From an uncultured Clostridia bacterium (GTDB lineage Bacteria > Bacillota > Clostridia > Christensenellales > Pumilibacteraceae), in the NCBI GenBank assembly GCA_944362615.1, contig CALVTM010000003.1, positions 62,001-126,000 of the forward strand: a stretch of 64,000 nt of DNA. The letters run 5' to 3'. The position numbers and the translations under genes are program-made. The notes below the pieces were generated by a model. That model searched no databases and was not told where the DNA came from. It saw only the letters and a program-made list of their open reading frames with translations. Below, piece after piece: positions 17,141-24,152 of this stretch (its first letter is position 1; each line of letters starts with the position of its first letter).

Positions 17141-17257
17141 TTTTTATCTCCTTTGTAATAAATTAATTGTTTAGTACGGCAGCGGTTTATCCGCCGCACG
17201 GGTACGCACACCATACCCTTTTTCTTTTCCTGCTTACCTTGTCTAATATCGTTATCT

Positions 17258-18079
17258 TTACGCCCACTCTTCACGCTTTTGACTGCTCGGCTCGTTTTTA
17301 AATATTTCCTGCCGGCGACTAATATCGCAGTATGAACAAAACGGCATCGGTCCGCGGAATGCTTCTATCCGCTCCCGAGTCAACACGTCATCCACTACAA
17401 GAAAATCTTTTTCCGTAAGAACAAGTTTTTCACTGAAATATTCATTATACAGATCAGCAAATTCAGACGACGGACAGTTGTATATCTTTCCGCCGCGTAT
17501 GTTTATTTTGCTTCGCTCCCATCCGCATTTAAGATATTTATCTTTCGTGACTTCCCGCCCCTCAGAATAGTTAACAAGCCTTACAAACGTTTTTCCGGAT
17601 TGCAGAAACGCAAGATTGTTTGCACACCCGTTCCGGGAAAATAATTTCTCAAAGTACTCCCGCGGCGTCTCATAGTTGGTTACTCCCCATACTATCCCTT
17701 CTTCGCGGATAAACTTCCAGAATATTTCATCTTCCTCATGCCTGCGTAGTGTTATCCCATTTGTATATATACCTACATATGTATCCGGATACTTCCTCCT
17801 CAATATCTTCAGCAGATTTATATAATGCGGATGCAAAGTTGGTTCGCCTCCCGTCAGCCAAAACGTATGTATGTCCGGCATTAACCGCCTCATTATATCC
17901 ACAATGCGCGTAAATTCGCCTTCTGTAACAAAATTTGCACGCTTTGCAAGCGGAGCTAAATGCGAACACGATCGGCAATTCCTGTTACATATGTCCGTTA
18001 TACTGTACTCTATATGCGGTCGGTCTTCAGCGTATATCCTATGCCAGTCAAAGCTGTAAGGCTCTTTCAGCTTCGCCAT
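17258..18079 (-). CDS. Radical SAM protein with C-terminal cysteines
   Basis: A 273-residue radical SAM enzyme. CNRNCRSC (Cys31, Cys35, Cys38) binds the catalytic 4Fe-4S cluster and WLTGGEPTLHP is the S-adenosylmethionine-binding GGEP motif. The C-terminal part has extra cysteines (KCGW, YNCPSS, PFCSYC) that could hold an auxiliary cluster as in SPASM or twitch domains. The SCSHLAPLA start is known from radical SAM proteins encoded beside glycosyltransferases. It overlaps the upstream glycosyltransferase gene by 13 bases. The substrate cannot be deduced; no obvious precursor peptide was found nearby. Confidence 0.88.
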   Translation of the reverse strand: MAKLKEPYSFDWHRIYAEDRPHIEYSITDICNRNCRSCSHLAPLAKRANFVTEGEFTRIVDIMRRLMPDIHTFWLTGGEPTLHPHYINLLKILRRKYPDTYVGIYTNGITLRRHEEDEIFWKFIREEGIVWGVTNYETPREYFEKLFSRNGCANNLAFLQSGKTFVRLVNYSEGREVTKDKYLKCGWERSKINIRGGKIYNCPSSEFADLYNEYFSEKLVLTEKDFLVVDDVLTRERIEAFRGPMPFCSYCDISRRQEIFKNEPSSQKREEWA

Positions 18080-18768
18080 CTCTTTAGCTTACTCTTTGCA
18101 GATTCTGGTATAAATCCGTCACATACATATAACGGCGACTTCCCTTCCGCTTCGCGCTTCCTCGATTCCGCTATTACTGTTTTTATTCTCTCTAACATGC
18201 GTTCATTATCATAATTATAAAAGTACAGCGGTTCGTTTACCGTCGCTTCATCGTAACCGGATTTGCTTGTTATACGCGTTACAAACTCATAGTCTTCGCA
18301 CAACAACATATCAGTGAAACGATCGTCTCCTATTAGCTCGCGCGAAAAGAAATACAGCCACAACGTAGGCCGCTCTGAATATTTGACCATATTTCCGCCG
18401 ACTTCATGATCCGTCACGCGGACAGCTTTATGCCCCTGTACCGCATTATAAAGTATCGTCATTGCTGATGTGTTTATAAGCCAGTCATCTCCGTCAATGA
18501 ACATTACATATTCCCCAACAGCATTATCCAGTCCTACGTTTCTCGCTCCGCCCGGACATTTGCACCCGCATTTATAACAATGCATGTTTACATCGCTATG
18601 TGCGGTATGCCATTCGTTTACTATCTGCTCGGAATTGTCCGTGCATGAGTCAAACGATATAAGCACTTCATATTCATTTTTATCAAAATCCTGAGCAGCT
18701 ACGCTGTCCAGACATTTTACAATCTTTTCTCCGAGATCGCGTACCGGAATTATTACGGATATTTTCAT
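18067..18768 (-). CDS. Family 2 glycosyltransferase
   Basis: A 233-residue GT-A fold glycosyltransferase. It starts MKISVIIPVRDLGEKIVKCLDS with the nucleotide-binding strand, followed by EVLISFDSCTDNS, GGARNVGLDNAVGEYVMFIDGDDWL (the DxD-like DGDD is metal- and sugar-nucleotide-binding) and the acceptor-region LCEDYEFVTRI. No transmembrane segment is present, so it is a soluble or peripheral enzyme. AAGGAGGAA lies three bases before ATG. It is the first gene of the operon that continues into the radical SAM and hydrolase genes. Confidence 0.9.
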   Translation of the reverse strand: MKISVIIPVRDLGEKIVKCLDSVAAQDFDKNEYEVLISFDSCTDNSEQIVNEWHTAHSDVNMHCYKCGCKCPGGARNVGLDNAVGEYVMFIDGDDWLINTSAMTILYNAVQGHKAVRVTDHEVGGNMVKYSERPTLWLYFFSRELIGDDRFTDMLLCEDYEFVTRITSKSGYDEATVNEPLYFYNYDNERMLERIKTVIAESRKREAEGKSPLYVCDGFIPESAKSKLKRWRS

Positions 18769-19254
18769 TACTTCCTCCTTGCTAACGATTGTGATCTTTT
18801 GTCTTTTTCAACCTTTTAATTGTATTCTCTGTTTATTTCTATCGCTTTCTAAATCATTTTCGCAACCTCCTACTTATTTTAATAATTTGCGCATAATACG
18901 AACATATGTTCTATTGTTTTATAGCAAAGAATTGTGGACAACTGTCTGTCCACAATTGAGCAGGCGCACACTATATTGCGTGAAAATTTTTATCACAATT
19001 ACTCTTAATACACTCTTGTTCCTGCCATTGTTAAATAGCGGCATAAACATAAATATAAAATATAAAGCAATTAAGACGGGCGGCATTAGTGCCGCCCGTA
19101 TTGATTGTTGCCCTATTTGATAAATTTACTTATGGGTTTTGTTATTGATTTTAATATTTTAAATTGTTTTTCTTCCTAACAAATGATTAACCGCAACTCC
19201 GTATAGCTTGTTACTGTCTTCAATGCTATTCAAAGCTGCTATCAAAGAATTACA
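18769..19254. other. AT-rich intergenic region with an inverted repeat
   Basis: No gene is supported in these 486 bases. A perfect 11-bp inverted repeat AATTGTGGACA / TGTCCACAATT occupies 18930-18957 with a six-base loop; it may be an operator. The second terminator-like repeat lies at 19076-19103. Confidence 0.6.
19076..19103. repeat. Right copy of the paired hairpin repeat
   Basis: ACGGGCGGCATTAGTGCCGC and the following CCGTATTG match 15286-15313 except at one central base. The flanks are also similar (TATTT-ATAA to the right). It probably terminates the PEBP gene on the minus strand. The two copies bracket the AT-rich three-gene operon. Confidence 0.8.
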
Positions 19255-19767
19255 CTATTTACGCGACATTACTCTGATCTCAGCGGAAGCAAGTATATGA
19301 CCTTTCATCGCGTGCATGAGATCGGAAAGGAAAAACCCCTCACGAAGAGCAAGCGTGGGTACGTCAAGCGCGTACAGCGTCACGGTGTATTCATGGTCTT
19401 TATCGGGCGGCATGGGTCCGCAGTAGCGGCAGAATACGCGCGGATCGCGTTCGCCTATGAACCGGGACGCACTGCTGTTCCTGCCCTGGACTATCCCTCC
19501 CGCGCCGCTTGCGGATGCGTTTTCCGGCAACCCCGTTGAGTTGCCCGGCAGATCACACATCAGCCAGTGTATCCACGGGAAACCGCAGACGGGCGTTGAA
19601 TCATAATCAATCATGATCAGCGCATACGACTGCACGCCGGCAGGCGCGTCCACGATATCAAACGGAAAACTCATCACCGGGTTACCGTTCAGTTTCGCTC
19701 CGGCAGGCGCGTACTTGCCGTACTCGTCGGGCAGATAACCGCCATTTACTGGTATTCTTATCTCCAT
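19255..19767 (-). CDS. YbhB/YbcL family PEBP-like protein
   Basis: A 170-residue cytosolic member of the phosphatidylethanolamine-binding protein superfamily (bacterial YbhB/YbcL, annotated as Raf kinase inhibitor-like). The ligand-site strands YALIMIDYDSTPVCGFPWIHW and the YCGPMPPDKDHEYTVTLYALD block match the usual D-D-P-x-H and GPxPP-x-H motifs, with Tyr-Asp replacing Asp-Asp partly. The ribosome binding site AGGAGG precedes ATG. The physiological role of bacterial homologues is unclear. Confidence 0.9.
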   Translation of the reverse strand: MEIRIPVNGGYLPDEYGKYAPAGAKLNGNPVMSFPFDIVDAPAGVQSYALIMIDYDSTPVCGFPWIHWLMCDLPGNSTGLPENASASGAGGIVQGRNSSASRFIGERDPRVFCRYCGPMPPDKDHEYTVTLYALDVPTLALREGFFLSDLMHAMKGHILASAEIRVMSRK

Positions 19768-19829
19768 ATTTTCCTCCTGTACTTTTTTTGTAGTTAAGTA
19801 TATTCTGTCATTCTTACCTTAACCGGGCG

Positions 19830-20714
19830 TTAATTTTGACCGAAATCCGGAGTGAATGACGCAACCGCCGATTCTGCCGACTGCGAGTAACCGTCCAGTC
19901 CGAGATCGACGGCGCACCTGAGCACATCGTTGTATTCAAACGTAGTGACTCTTCGCCTAAGATCACAGCTTTCGTCCGCAAAATCGGGCGTATACTGCCG
20001 CATAAGCGACAGCTTAAGCCGATCAGCGCCTATCGACGCTATGCGCCGCATCACCGCTTTAGAGTCCTCACGGCAGCCGGGCAGTACGAGATGACGCACG
20101 ATTACTCCGCTTCTGATCATGCCGTCCGCTCCGAATACCGGCGCACCTGCAAGCTCCGTCATAAGACTGATTGCACGATACGCAATCTCCGGATAATCGG
20201 CGGCGTGAGAGTATCTGCGAGCCAGATCAGACGATACGTATTTGAAATCGGGTAACCATACGTCCACGTAAGGGGCAAGCTCGATTACCGCCTCTTCCGT
20301 CTCATAACCGCCCGTGTTGTAGACTACAGGTACGGTCAGCCCGCGCTCCTTTGCGGCTTTAATCGCTGAGATCACGGCAGGAAGGTACGGCGCGGCGGTT
20401 ATCATATCCACGTTATGCGCACCCTGCGCCTGAAGCTCCAGCATCGCTTCTGCCAGCTCATCCGATGTCATTGCCCTGCCCGTCAGCGCATACGATATAT
20501 CCCTGTTCTGACAGTAGGAACACCTCAGATTGCACCCCGAAAAGAACACGGCGCCGCTGCCGCGACTTCCGCTTATGCACGGCTCTTCCCACATGTGCCG
20601 CATTATGCGCGCGACTACCGTTTCTGTACCGGCGCCGCAATATCCCCTGCCTGTGCGTCTGTCTGCTCCGCACGCCCGCGGACAGAGTTTGCAGTTTTCG
20701 TATTCGGAGTACAT
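19830..20714 (-). CDS. PflX-like radical SAM protein (COG1313 type)
   Basis: A 294-residue radical SAM protein resembling pyruvate-formate-lyase activating enzymes but of the uncharacterised PflX group. The N-terminus has the group's extra cysteines (Cys8, Cys11, Cys15, Cys26 in NCKLCPRACGADRRTG onwards), followed by the catalytic CNLRCSYC (Cys61, Cys65, Cys68) and conserved NTGGYE and VDVWLPDFKY. The ATG at 20714 is supported by the family N-terminus. Only six bases separate the -10 box from it and there is no ribosome binding site, so the mRNA is probably leaderless. Its partner enzyme is not evident nearby. Confidence 0.87.
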   Translation of the reverse strand: MYSEYENCKLCPRACGADRRTGRGYCGAGTETVVARIMRHMWEEPCISGSRGSGAVFFSGCNLRCSYCQNRDISYALTGRAMTSDELAEAMLELQAQGAHNVDMITAAPYLPAVISAIKAAKERGLTVPVVYNTGGYETEEAVIELAPYVDVWLPDFKYVSSDLARRYSHAADYPEIAYRAISLMTELAGAPVFGADGMIRSGVIVRHLVLPGCREDSKAVMRRIASIGADRLKLSLMRQYTPDFADESCDLRRRVTTFEYNDVLRCAVDLGLDGYSQSAESAVASFTPDFGQN

Positions 20715-20720
20715 GACTTA

Positions 20721-20749
20721 ATTATAACGCAAATCGCGCTCCGCGTCAA
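20721..20749 (-). promoter_or_regulatory. Sigma-A promoter giving a leaderless transcript
   Basis: Minus-strand TTGACG (20749-20744) and TATAAT (20726-20721) with a 17-base spacer. The expected transcription start falls at or within a base or two of the ATG at 20714. Confidence 0.75.
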
Positions 20750-20752
20750 TCA

Positions 20753-21364
20753 ATACCACGCGTTGAACGCGTGGTATGCACAAGCCCTTCAAGGGCATAT
20801 TACCGGCTTGCGTCTTAAGACGCACTGAATGTTTCGTCAGCCGCAACACATTCTCTGGCTGCCGCTTAAGCGGCAGTCTCTTTTTGCCTATTACTTCTTG
20901 CCACCCGTGAACGGGTCATAGTATTCTTTCATACTTATTTGGTCACTCATTATATCTTCCTGTAATTGATTGCGCACATATTCCGCTATCTTCACCTCGT
21001 TCCGCCCTACCGTATCTACATAGTAGCCTCGGCACCAGAAATGTCGGTTTCCGTACTTGTATTTCAGGTTTGCGTGTCGGTCAAAGATCATCAGTGTGCT
21101 CTTTCCTTTCAAATATCCCATGAATTGTGCTATGCTTATATTCGGCGGTATCTTCACATGCATATGTATGTGATCCGGGCATGCATTCGCTTCAAGTATT
21201 TCTACTTTCTTCACATCACATAACTTTCGTAGTATCGCCCAATATCTGTCTTTATCTTTCCATATATTTCTTGCCTGCGATATTTCGGCGCAAACACTAT
21301 GTGGTATTTGCAATTCCATTTGGAATGTGCTAATTATCCTTGGGGATTTTTCTCCCCAAGGATA
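20753..21364 (-). mobile_element. Decayed IS200/IS605-family element
   Basis: A tnpA remnant is flanked by hairpins typical of this family, which uses subterminal stem-loops rather than inverted-repeat ends. On the left side are perfect small palindromes at 20753-20777 (ACCACGCGT/ACGCGTGGT), 20783-20795, 20809-20824 and 20859-20876. On the transposase 5' side is ATCCTTGGGGA / TCCCCAAGGAT at 21336-21363. The exact ends cannot be fixed from one copy. No TnpB gene is present, fitting the IS200 form. Confidence 0.7.
20891..21333 (-). pseudogene. tnpA: Frameshifted IS200-type transposase TnpA
   Basis: The C-terminal part (ACPDHIHMHVKIPP with the HxH metal site, FMGYLKGKSTLMIFDRH, RHFWCRGYYVDTVG with the catalytic Tyr) is a normal Y1 HUH transposase. 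The N-terminal part appears only in another frame (AHSKWNCKYHIVFAPKYRRQ), and the frames join at a G run whose complement is CCC at 21238-21240. One missing base explains it. No start codon is in frame before AHSKWN because a stop (TAA) lies two codons upstream. The gene is therefore doubly broken and inactive. Confidence 0.88.
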
Positions 21365-21375
21365 TTTTATGTTTG

Positions 21376-23016
21376 CTACTGCGGTATATTTACCGCGCCT
21401 ACCAGCTTATAAATAATCTTTACTTCCTGCACTCTCTGTCCGTCTATCCTTTCCGGCTTTCCGATGTAAATTTTATCTATAAAACTGTTCAGAATTTCGG
21501 GCGTTAATTCGTTGACTTCGGTGTAGTTGCGCACTAATGATACGAACTTTGAAATACTATCGTCACTTTCCTCCGCCACCGCCAACCCTACTTTCAATGA
21601 TTCTACTTTTTGTTTTAGAGCGGATTGTTCGATTTCATAATTTTTGGCAAGCAACTCGAATCGAGCTTCCGGCATTGTTCCGCAAACTTTTTCTTCATAG
21701 AGTTTGACGATAATCTTCCCTATTTCCGAAAGTCTGCTTTCTGCTTTTTTCAACTCATTTCTTGCTGCCGCTTGCTGCCTCGCACTTTCTTTGACGGAAC
21801 ATTTGCGATAATCTTCAATGAACGCCTGCTCATACTCTTTTACATACGCACAAACTTTGCGGATGTCATTCAGTACGATCTGTTTGAGAACATCCGCTTT
21901 TATTGCGTGTTCGGTACATAGGTGCTTTTTCTTTTTACGATAAGTTGAACAAACATAAGCGTCTTTTCTTCGATCGTCTTTCCTTCGACGAATTGTCATT
22001 TTGCCGCCGCAATCAGCGCAAAACAGCAACCCCGAAAAGATATTGACTTCATTGAACTTCGTATATGCCCGTTTTGTCCCACGCATTTTCTGTACCGTTT
22101 CAAAGGTTTCTTTGTCGATGATCGCTTCCTGCGTCCCTTCGAACACCGCCCAATCTTCCTTGCTTTGGATGACTTGTTTTTTGTTCTTAAAAGATTTGCG
22201 CTTTGTCTTAAAATTTACCGTACAGCCCGTGTATTCATAATTGGAAAGGATATACTCTACGGAAATCCTGCTCCATATTTCGGGATAAGTTGCCGTCCTA
22301 TAATGCTTGATTCCTCTATTCTCGGCGTATAGCTTCGGAGTTTCTATCCCCTCTTCCGTCAATTTACGAGCAATACTGCCCATGTTGTTCCCGTCGAGAT
22401 ACATACGGAATATCTTTCTTACAATTTGTGCAGCATCATCGTCGATGAGCCACTTTTCCTTATCATTCGGATCTTTCTTATATCCGAATGGCGGAATAAC
22501 GCTCAAATGCTTACCCGAATTACCTTTAGCTTTCAATACGCTTCTGATCTTTTTGCTCGTATCCTTTGCATACCATTCGTTAATGATATTCCGAAAAGGC
22601 GTAAAATCATTATCAACCTGATTTTCTGTGTCAACGCCATCGTTCACGGCTATGAAGCGTATATCAGCCTGCGGAAGAAGAATCTCCGTATAGTATCCGA
22701 CCATGATGTAATCGCGCCCGAACCTCGACATATCTTTCACGATAATCGTTTTAATCAGTCCGGCTTGCACATCCGTCATCATTCTTTGAAAATCGGGACG
22801 ATTAAAATTCGTTCCGCTATACCCGTCGTCCGCATAGAATCGTGTATTTTCAAAACCATGCTTCCGTGCATACTCGGACAAAATTTCTTTCTGATGCACG
22901 ATGCTGTTGCTGTCACCCTCTATTTCATCGTCACGGCTCAATCTTGCATACAGGGCTGTTATATCACCTCCGTTTTGTTTTGTTGTTTTCCATACTGCTG
23001 TTTGTGTTCCTAACAT
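21376..23016 (-). CDS. Large serine recombinase (TnpX/TndX type)
   Basis: A 546-residue site-specific recombinase that would excise and integrate the element. The N-terminal resolvase domain has the catalytic Ser27 in LYARLSRDDE, with KDMSRFGRDYI further on. The recombinase domain follows (about 165-285, with PFGYKKDPND and IWSRISVEYILSNYEYTG), then a zinc ribbon (LLFCADCGGKMTIRR followed by C and C, about 330-375) and a coiled C-terminal region ending in the conserved LNSFIDKIYIG. GGAGG lies nine bases before ATG, inside the end of the upstream small gene. Confidence 0.95.
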   Translation of the reverse strand: MLGTQTAVWKTTKQNGGDITALYARLSRDDEIEGDSNSIVHQKEILSEYARKHGFENTRFYADDGYSGTNFNRPDFQRMMTDVQAGLIKTIIVKDMSRFGRDYIMVGYYTEILLPQADIRFIAVNDGVDTENQVDNDFTPFRNIINEWYAKDTSKKIRSVLKAKGNSGKHLSVIPPFGYKKDPNDKEKWLIDDDAAQIVRKIFRMYLDGNNMGSIARKLTEEGIETPKLYAENRGIKHYRTATYPEIWSRISVEYILSNYEYTGCTVNFKTKRKSFKNKKQVIQSKEDWAVFEGTQEAIIDKETFETVQKMRGTKRAYTKFNEVNIFSGLLFCADCGGKMTIRRRKDDRRKDAYVCSTYRKKKKHLCTEHAIKADVLKQIVLNDIRKVCAYVKEYEQAFIEDYRKCSVKESARQQAAARNELKKAESRLSEIGKIIVKLYEEKVCGTMPEARFELLAKNYEIEQSALKQKVESLKVGLAVAEESDDSISKFVSLVRNYTEVNELTPEILNSFIDKIYIGKPERIDGQRVQEVKIIYKLVGAVNIPQ

Positions 23017-23021
23017 TTGTA

Positions 23022-23243
23022 TTATCCTCCGTTAGTATCCAAATAGCAGACTCGTCCTTTATTATCTTTGGAAATTTTACCGACATTCCTGTCAATATTT
23101 TGCCTTATAATTGTACCGATAATATCGAGAGCAGTATTTTCGGCAGTTGGATTTTCCTCAACTATAACCGTAAAAACCGTATCCCCGACTGTTTCGCATT
23201 CTATTCTTTGTTTCCTTTTCTTGTTGTCTTCCGCGCTTATCAT
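23022..23243 (-). CDS. TnpW-like transposon-encoded small protein
   Basis: A 73-residue protein starting MISAEDNKKRKQRIE; the ATG at 23243 has GGAGGAAG just before it. The core DTVFTVIVEENPTAENTALD followed by IIGTIIRQ resembles the small TnpW proteins that precede TnpX-type recombinases, but the match is short and tentative. Its stop overlaps the ribosome binding site of the recombinase gene, so translation is probably coupled. A role as an excision or directionality helper would be inference. The 150 bases upstream, 23,244-23,395, hold no clear gene. Confidence 0.6.
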   Translation of the reverse strand: MISAEDNKKRKQRIECETVGDTVFTVIVEENPTAENTALDIIGTIIRQNIDRNVGKISKDNKGRVCYLDTNGG

Positions 23244-23395
23244 TCTTCCTCCGCACATTACGGAAAAGACGAAGCGCGGCGGCATAAGACCGAATCGCTT
23301 CATCTTCCCGATGAGCCTTCTTTCTTATGCCGTTTGGCATAGTATTCTCTATAAAAGCAGGAGCGCAAGGGCCGTAGTCCTTGCGCTCCGCGCTG

Positions 23396-23635
23396 TTATT
23401 CTTTTATCTCTTTGCCGTCCTTCGGACAATAGTATGTTTTCATTGCTCTGTACCCCTCCCGAATGAGATCGACTTTGCTGATTCCGTGTTTCTTGAGGAA
23501 AGCGCAAATCTCATCGCATTCCTCGCGCGGCAGGCGCGTATTGAATTGCATCGTCGCCTGCTCCCTTGCGTCCTTATTGCGTACTTCATAGTTTCTCCGC
23601 GCTTTCCGCTGCGGCGTATCCGCTTTCTTCGGCAT
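23396..23635 (-). CDS. Small ribbon-helix-helix-like protein
   Basis: A 79-residue basic protein starting MPKKADTPQRKARRNYEVRN; GGAGGG precedes the ATG at 23635. The segment MQFNTRLPREECDEICAFLK followed by KHGISKVDLIREGYRAM reads as a beta strand followed by two helices, as in CopG/Arc ribbon-helix-helix DNA-binding proteins. It lies in the integrase operon and could be the repressor of the palindromic operator at 24090-24109, which is inference. Confidence 0.65.
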   Translation of the reverse strand: MPKKADTPQRKARRNYEVRNKDAREQATMQFNTRLPREECDEICAFLKKHGISKVDLIREGYRAMKTYYCPKDGKEIKE

Positions 23636-23636
23636 A

Positions 23637-23762
23637 TTATCCCTCCGACGTGATCGCACAGACGAGGATGCCTATAAGATCGGCGATAATATTTCCGACA
23701 AACAGCACAGCCACAAAGCCCCACTTCAAAACCGTTCCCATACCGCGTAAAATCTTGCTCAT
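23637..23762 (-). CDS. Small single-pass membrane protein (41 aa)
   Basis: A 41-residue protein, MSKILRGMGTVLKWGFVAVL and onwards, with one hydrophobic segment (about 13-37) and a short C-terminal tail. GGAGG lies seven bases before the ATG at 23762 and the stop is one base before the next gene's ATG, which argues for a genuine operon member despite its size. The function is unknown. Confidence 0.7.
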   Translation of the reverse strand: MSKILRGMGTVLKWGFVAVLFVGNIIADLIGILVCAITSEG

Positions 23763-23774
23763 CGTTATACCTCC

Positions 23775-24053
23775 TCACACATACACAAGTTCGGACAGGA
23801 TCTCTTCCTCTATCCTCTGCCGCAATTCGTTTTGTCTGCGCACATCGGTGAGATAATCCCCCGTCCTTTTGAACTCATCCGACTTGGACAGCTTTTCATA
23901 CATCATGTCAAACAATTCGTCCGCCTGACGGTCGATGCCGTGCAGATATTCGGGCAAATTTTTACCGAGCGCCCAAGTCCTTGCCGGCTCGTGTTCTTCG
24001 AGATACATCTTTGCAAGCGTTCCGTACTTCCCGTAAACCTGCTTCGTTGCCAT
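23775..24053 (-). CDS. tnpV: Transposon-encoded protein TnpV
   Basis: A 92-residue protein matching the TnpV family of Tn4451-like elements: YLEEHEPARTWALGKNLPEY, LHGIDRQADELFDMM and the end RQRIEEEILSELVYV. TnpV has no established biochemical function but is diagnostic of the TnpX-type transposons. AGGAGGG precedes the ATG. It is the first gene of the integrase operon behind the operator-promoter at 24087-24115. Confidence 0.85.
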   Translation of the reverse strand: MATKQVYGKYGTLAKMYLEEHEPARTWALGKNLPEYLHGIDRQADELFDMMYEKLSKSDEFKRTGDYLTDVRRQNELRQRIEEEILSELVYV

Positions 24054-24086
24054 AACCTGTACCCTCCTTGCGTCTTATTCGTCTAT

Positions 24087-24115
24087 ATTATATCGTGCTA
24101 TCACGATATTGTCAA
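24087..24115 (-). promoter_or_regulatory. Integrase-module promoter with palindromic operator in the spacer
   Basis: Minus-strand TTGACA (24115-24110), 17-base spacer, TATAAT (24092-24087): a full consensus sigma-A promoter. The spacer is almost wholly a perfect inverted repeat, ATATCGTG CTAT CACGATAT at 24090-24109, so a bound repressor would block polymerase directly. It drives tnpV to the recombinase gene. A further hairpin, TTTCCGCAATTTTCGGAAA, lies at 24121-24139. Confidence 0.85.
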
Positions 24116-24152
24116 GGGGATTTCCGCAATTTTCGGAAAGTTTTGAGAAAAT

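Noticed and set aside
15350..18768. RiPP biosynthesis cluster because of the radical SAM gene
   Set aside because: No precursor-like short peptide, recognition element or exporter was found, so a peptide product is unsupported; the glycosyltransferase neighbour suggests other chemistry.
18930..18957. Inverted repeat with TGTGGACAA, similar to a DnaA box
   Set aside because: It differs from TTATCCACA and no cluster of boxes or dnaA is nearby, so an origin is not supported.
23158..23340. 60-residue frame overlapping the TnpW-like gene
   Set aside because: It overlaps a better-supported gene, is very basic with no family match, and has no clear ribosome binding site.
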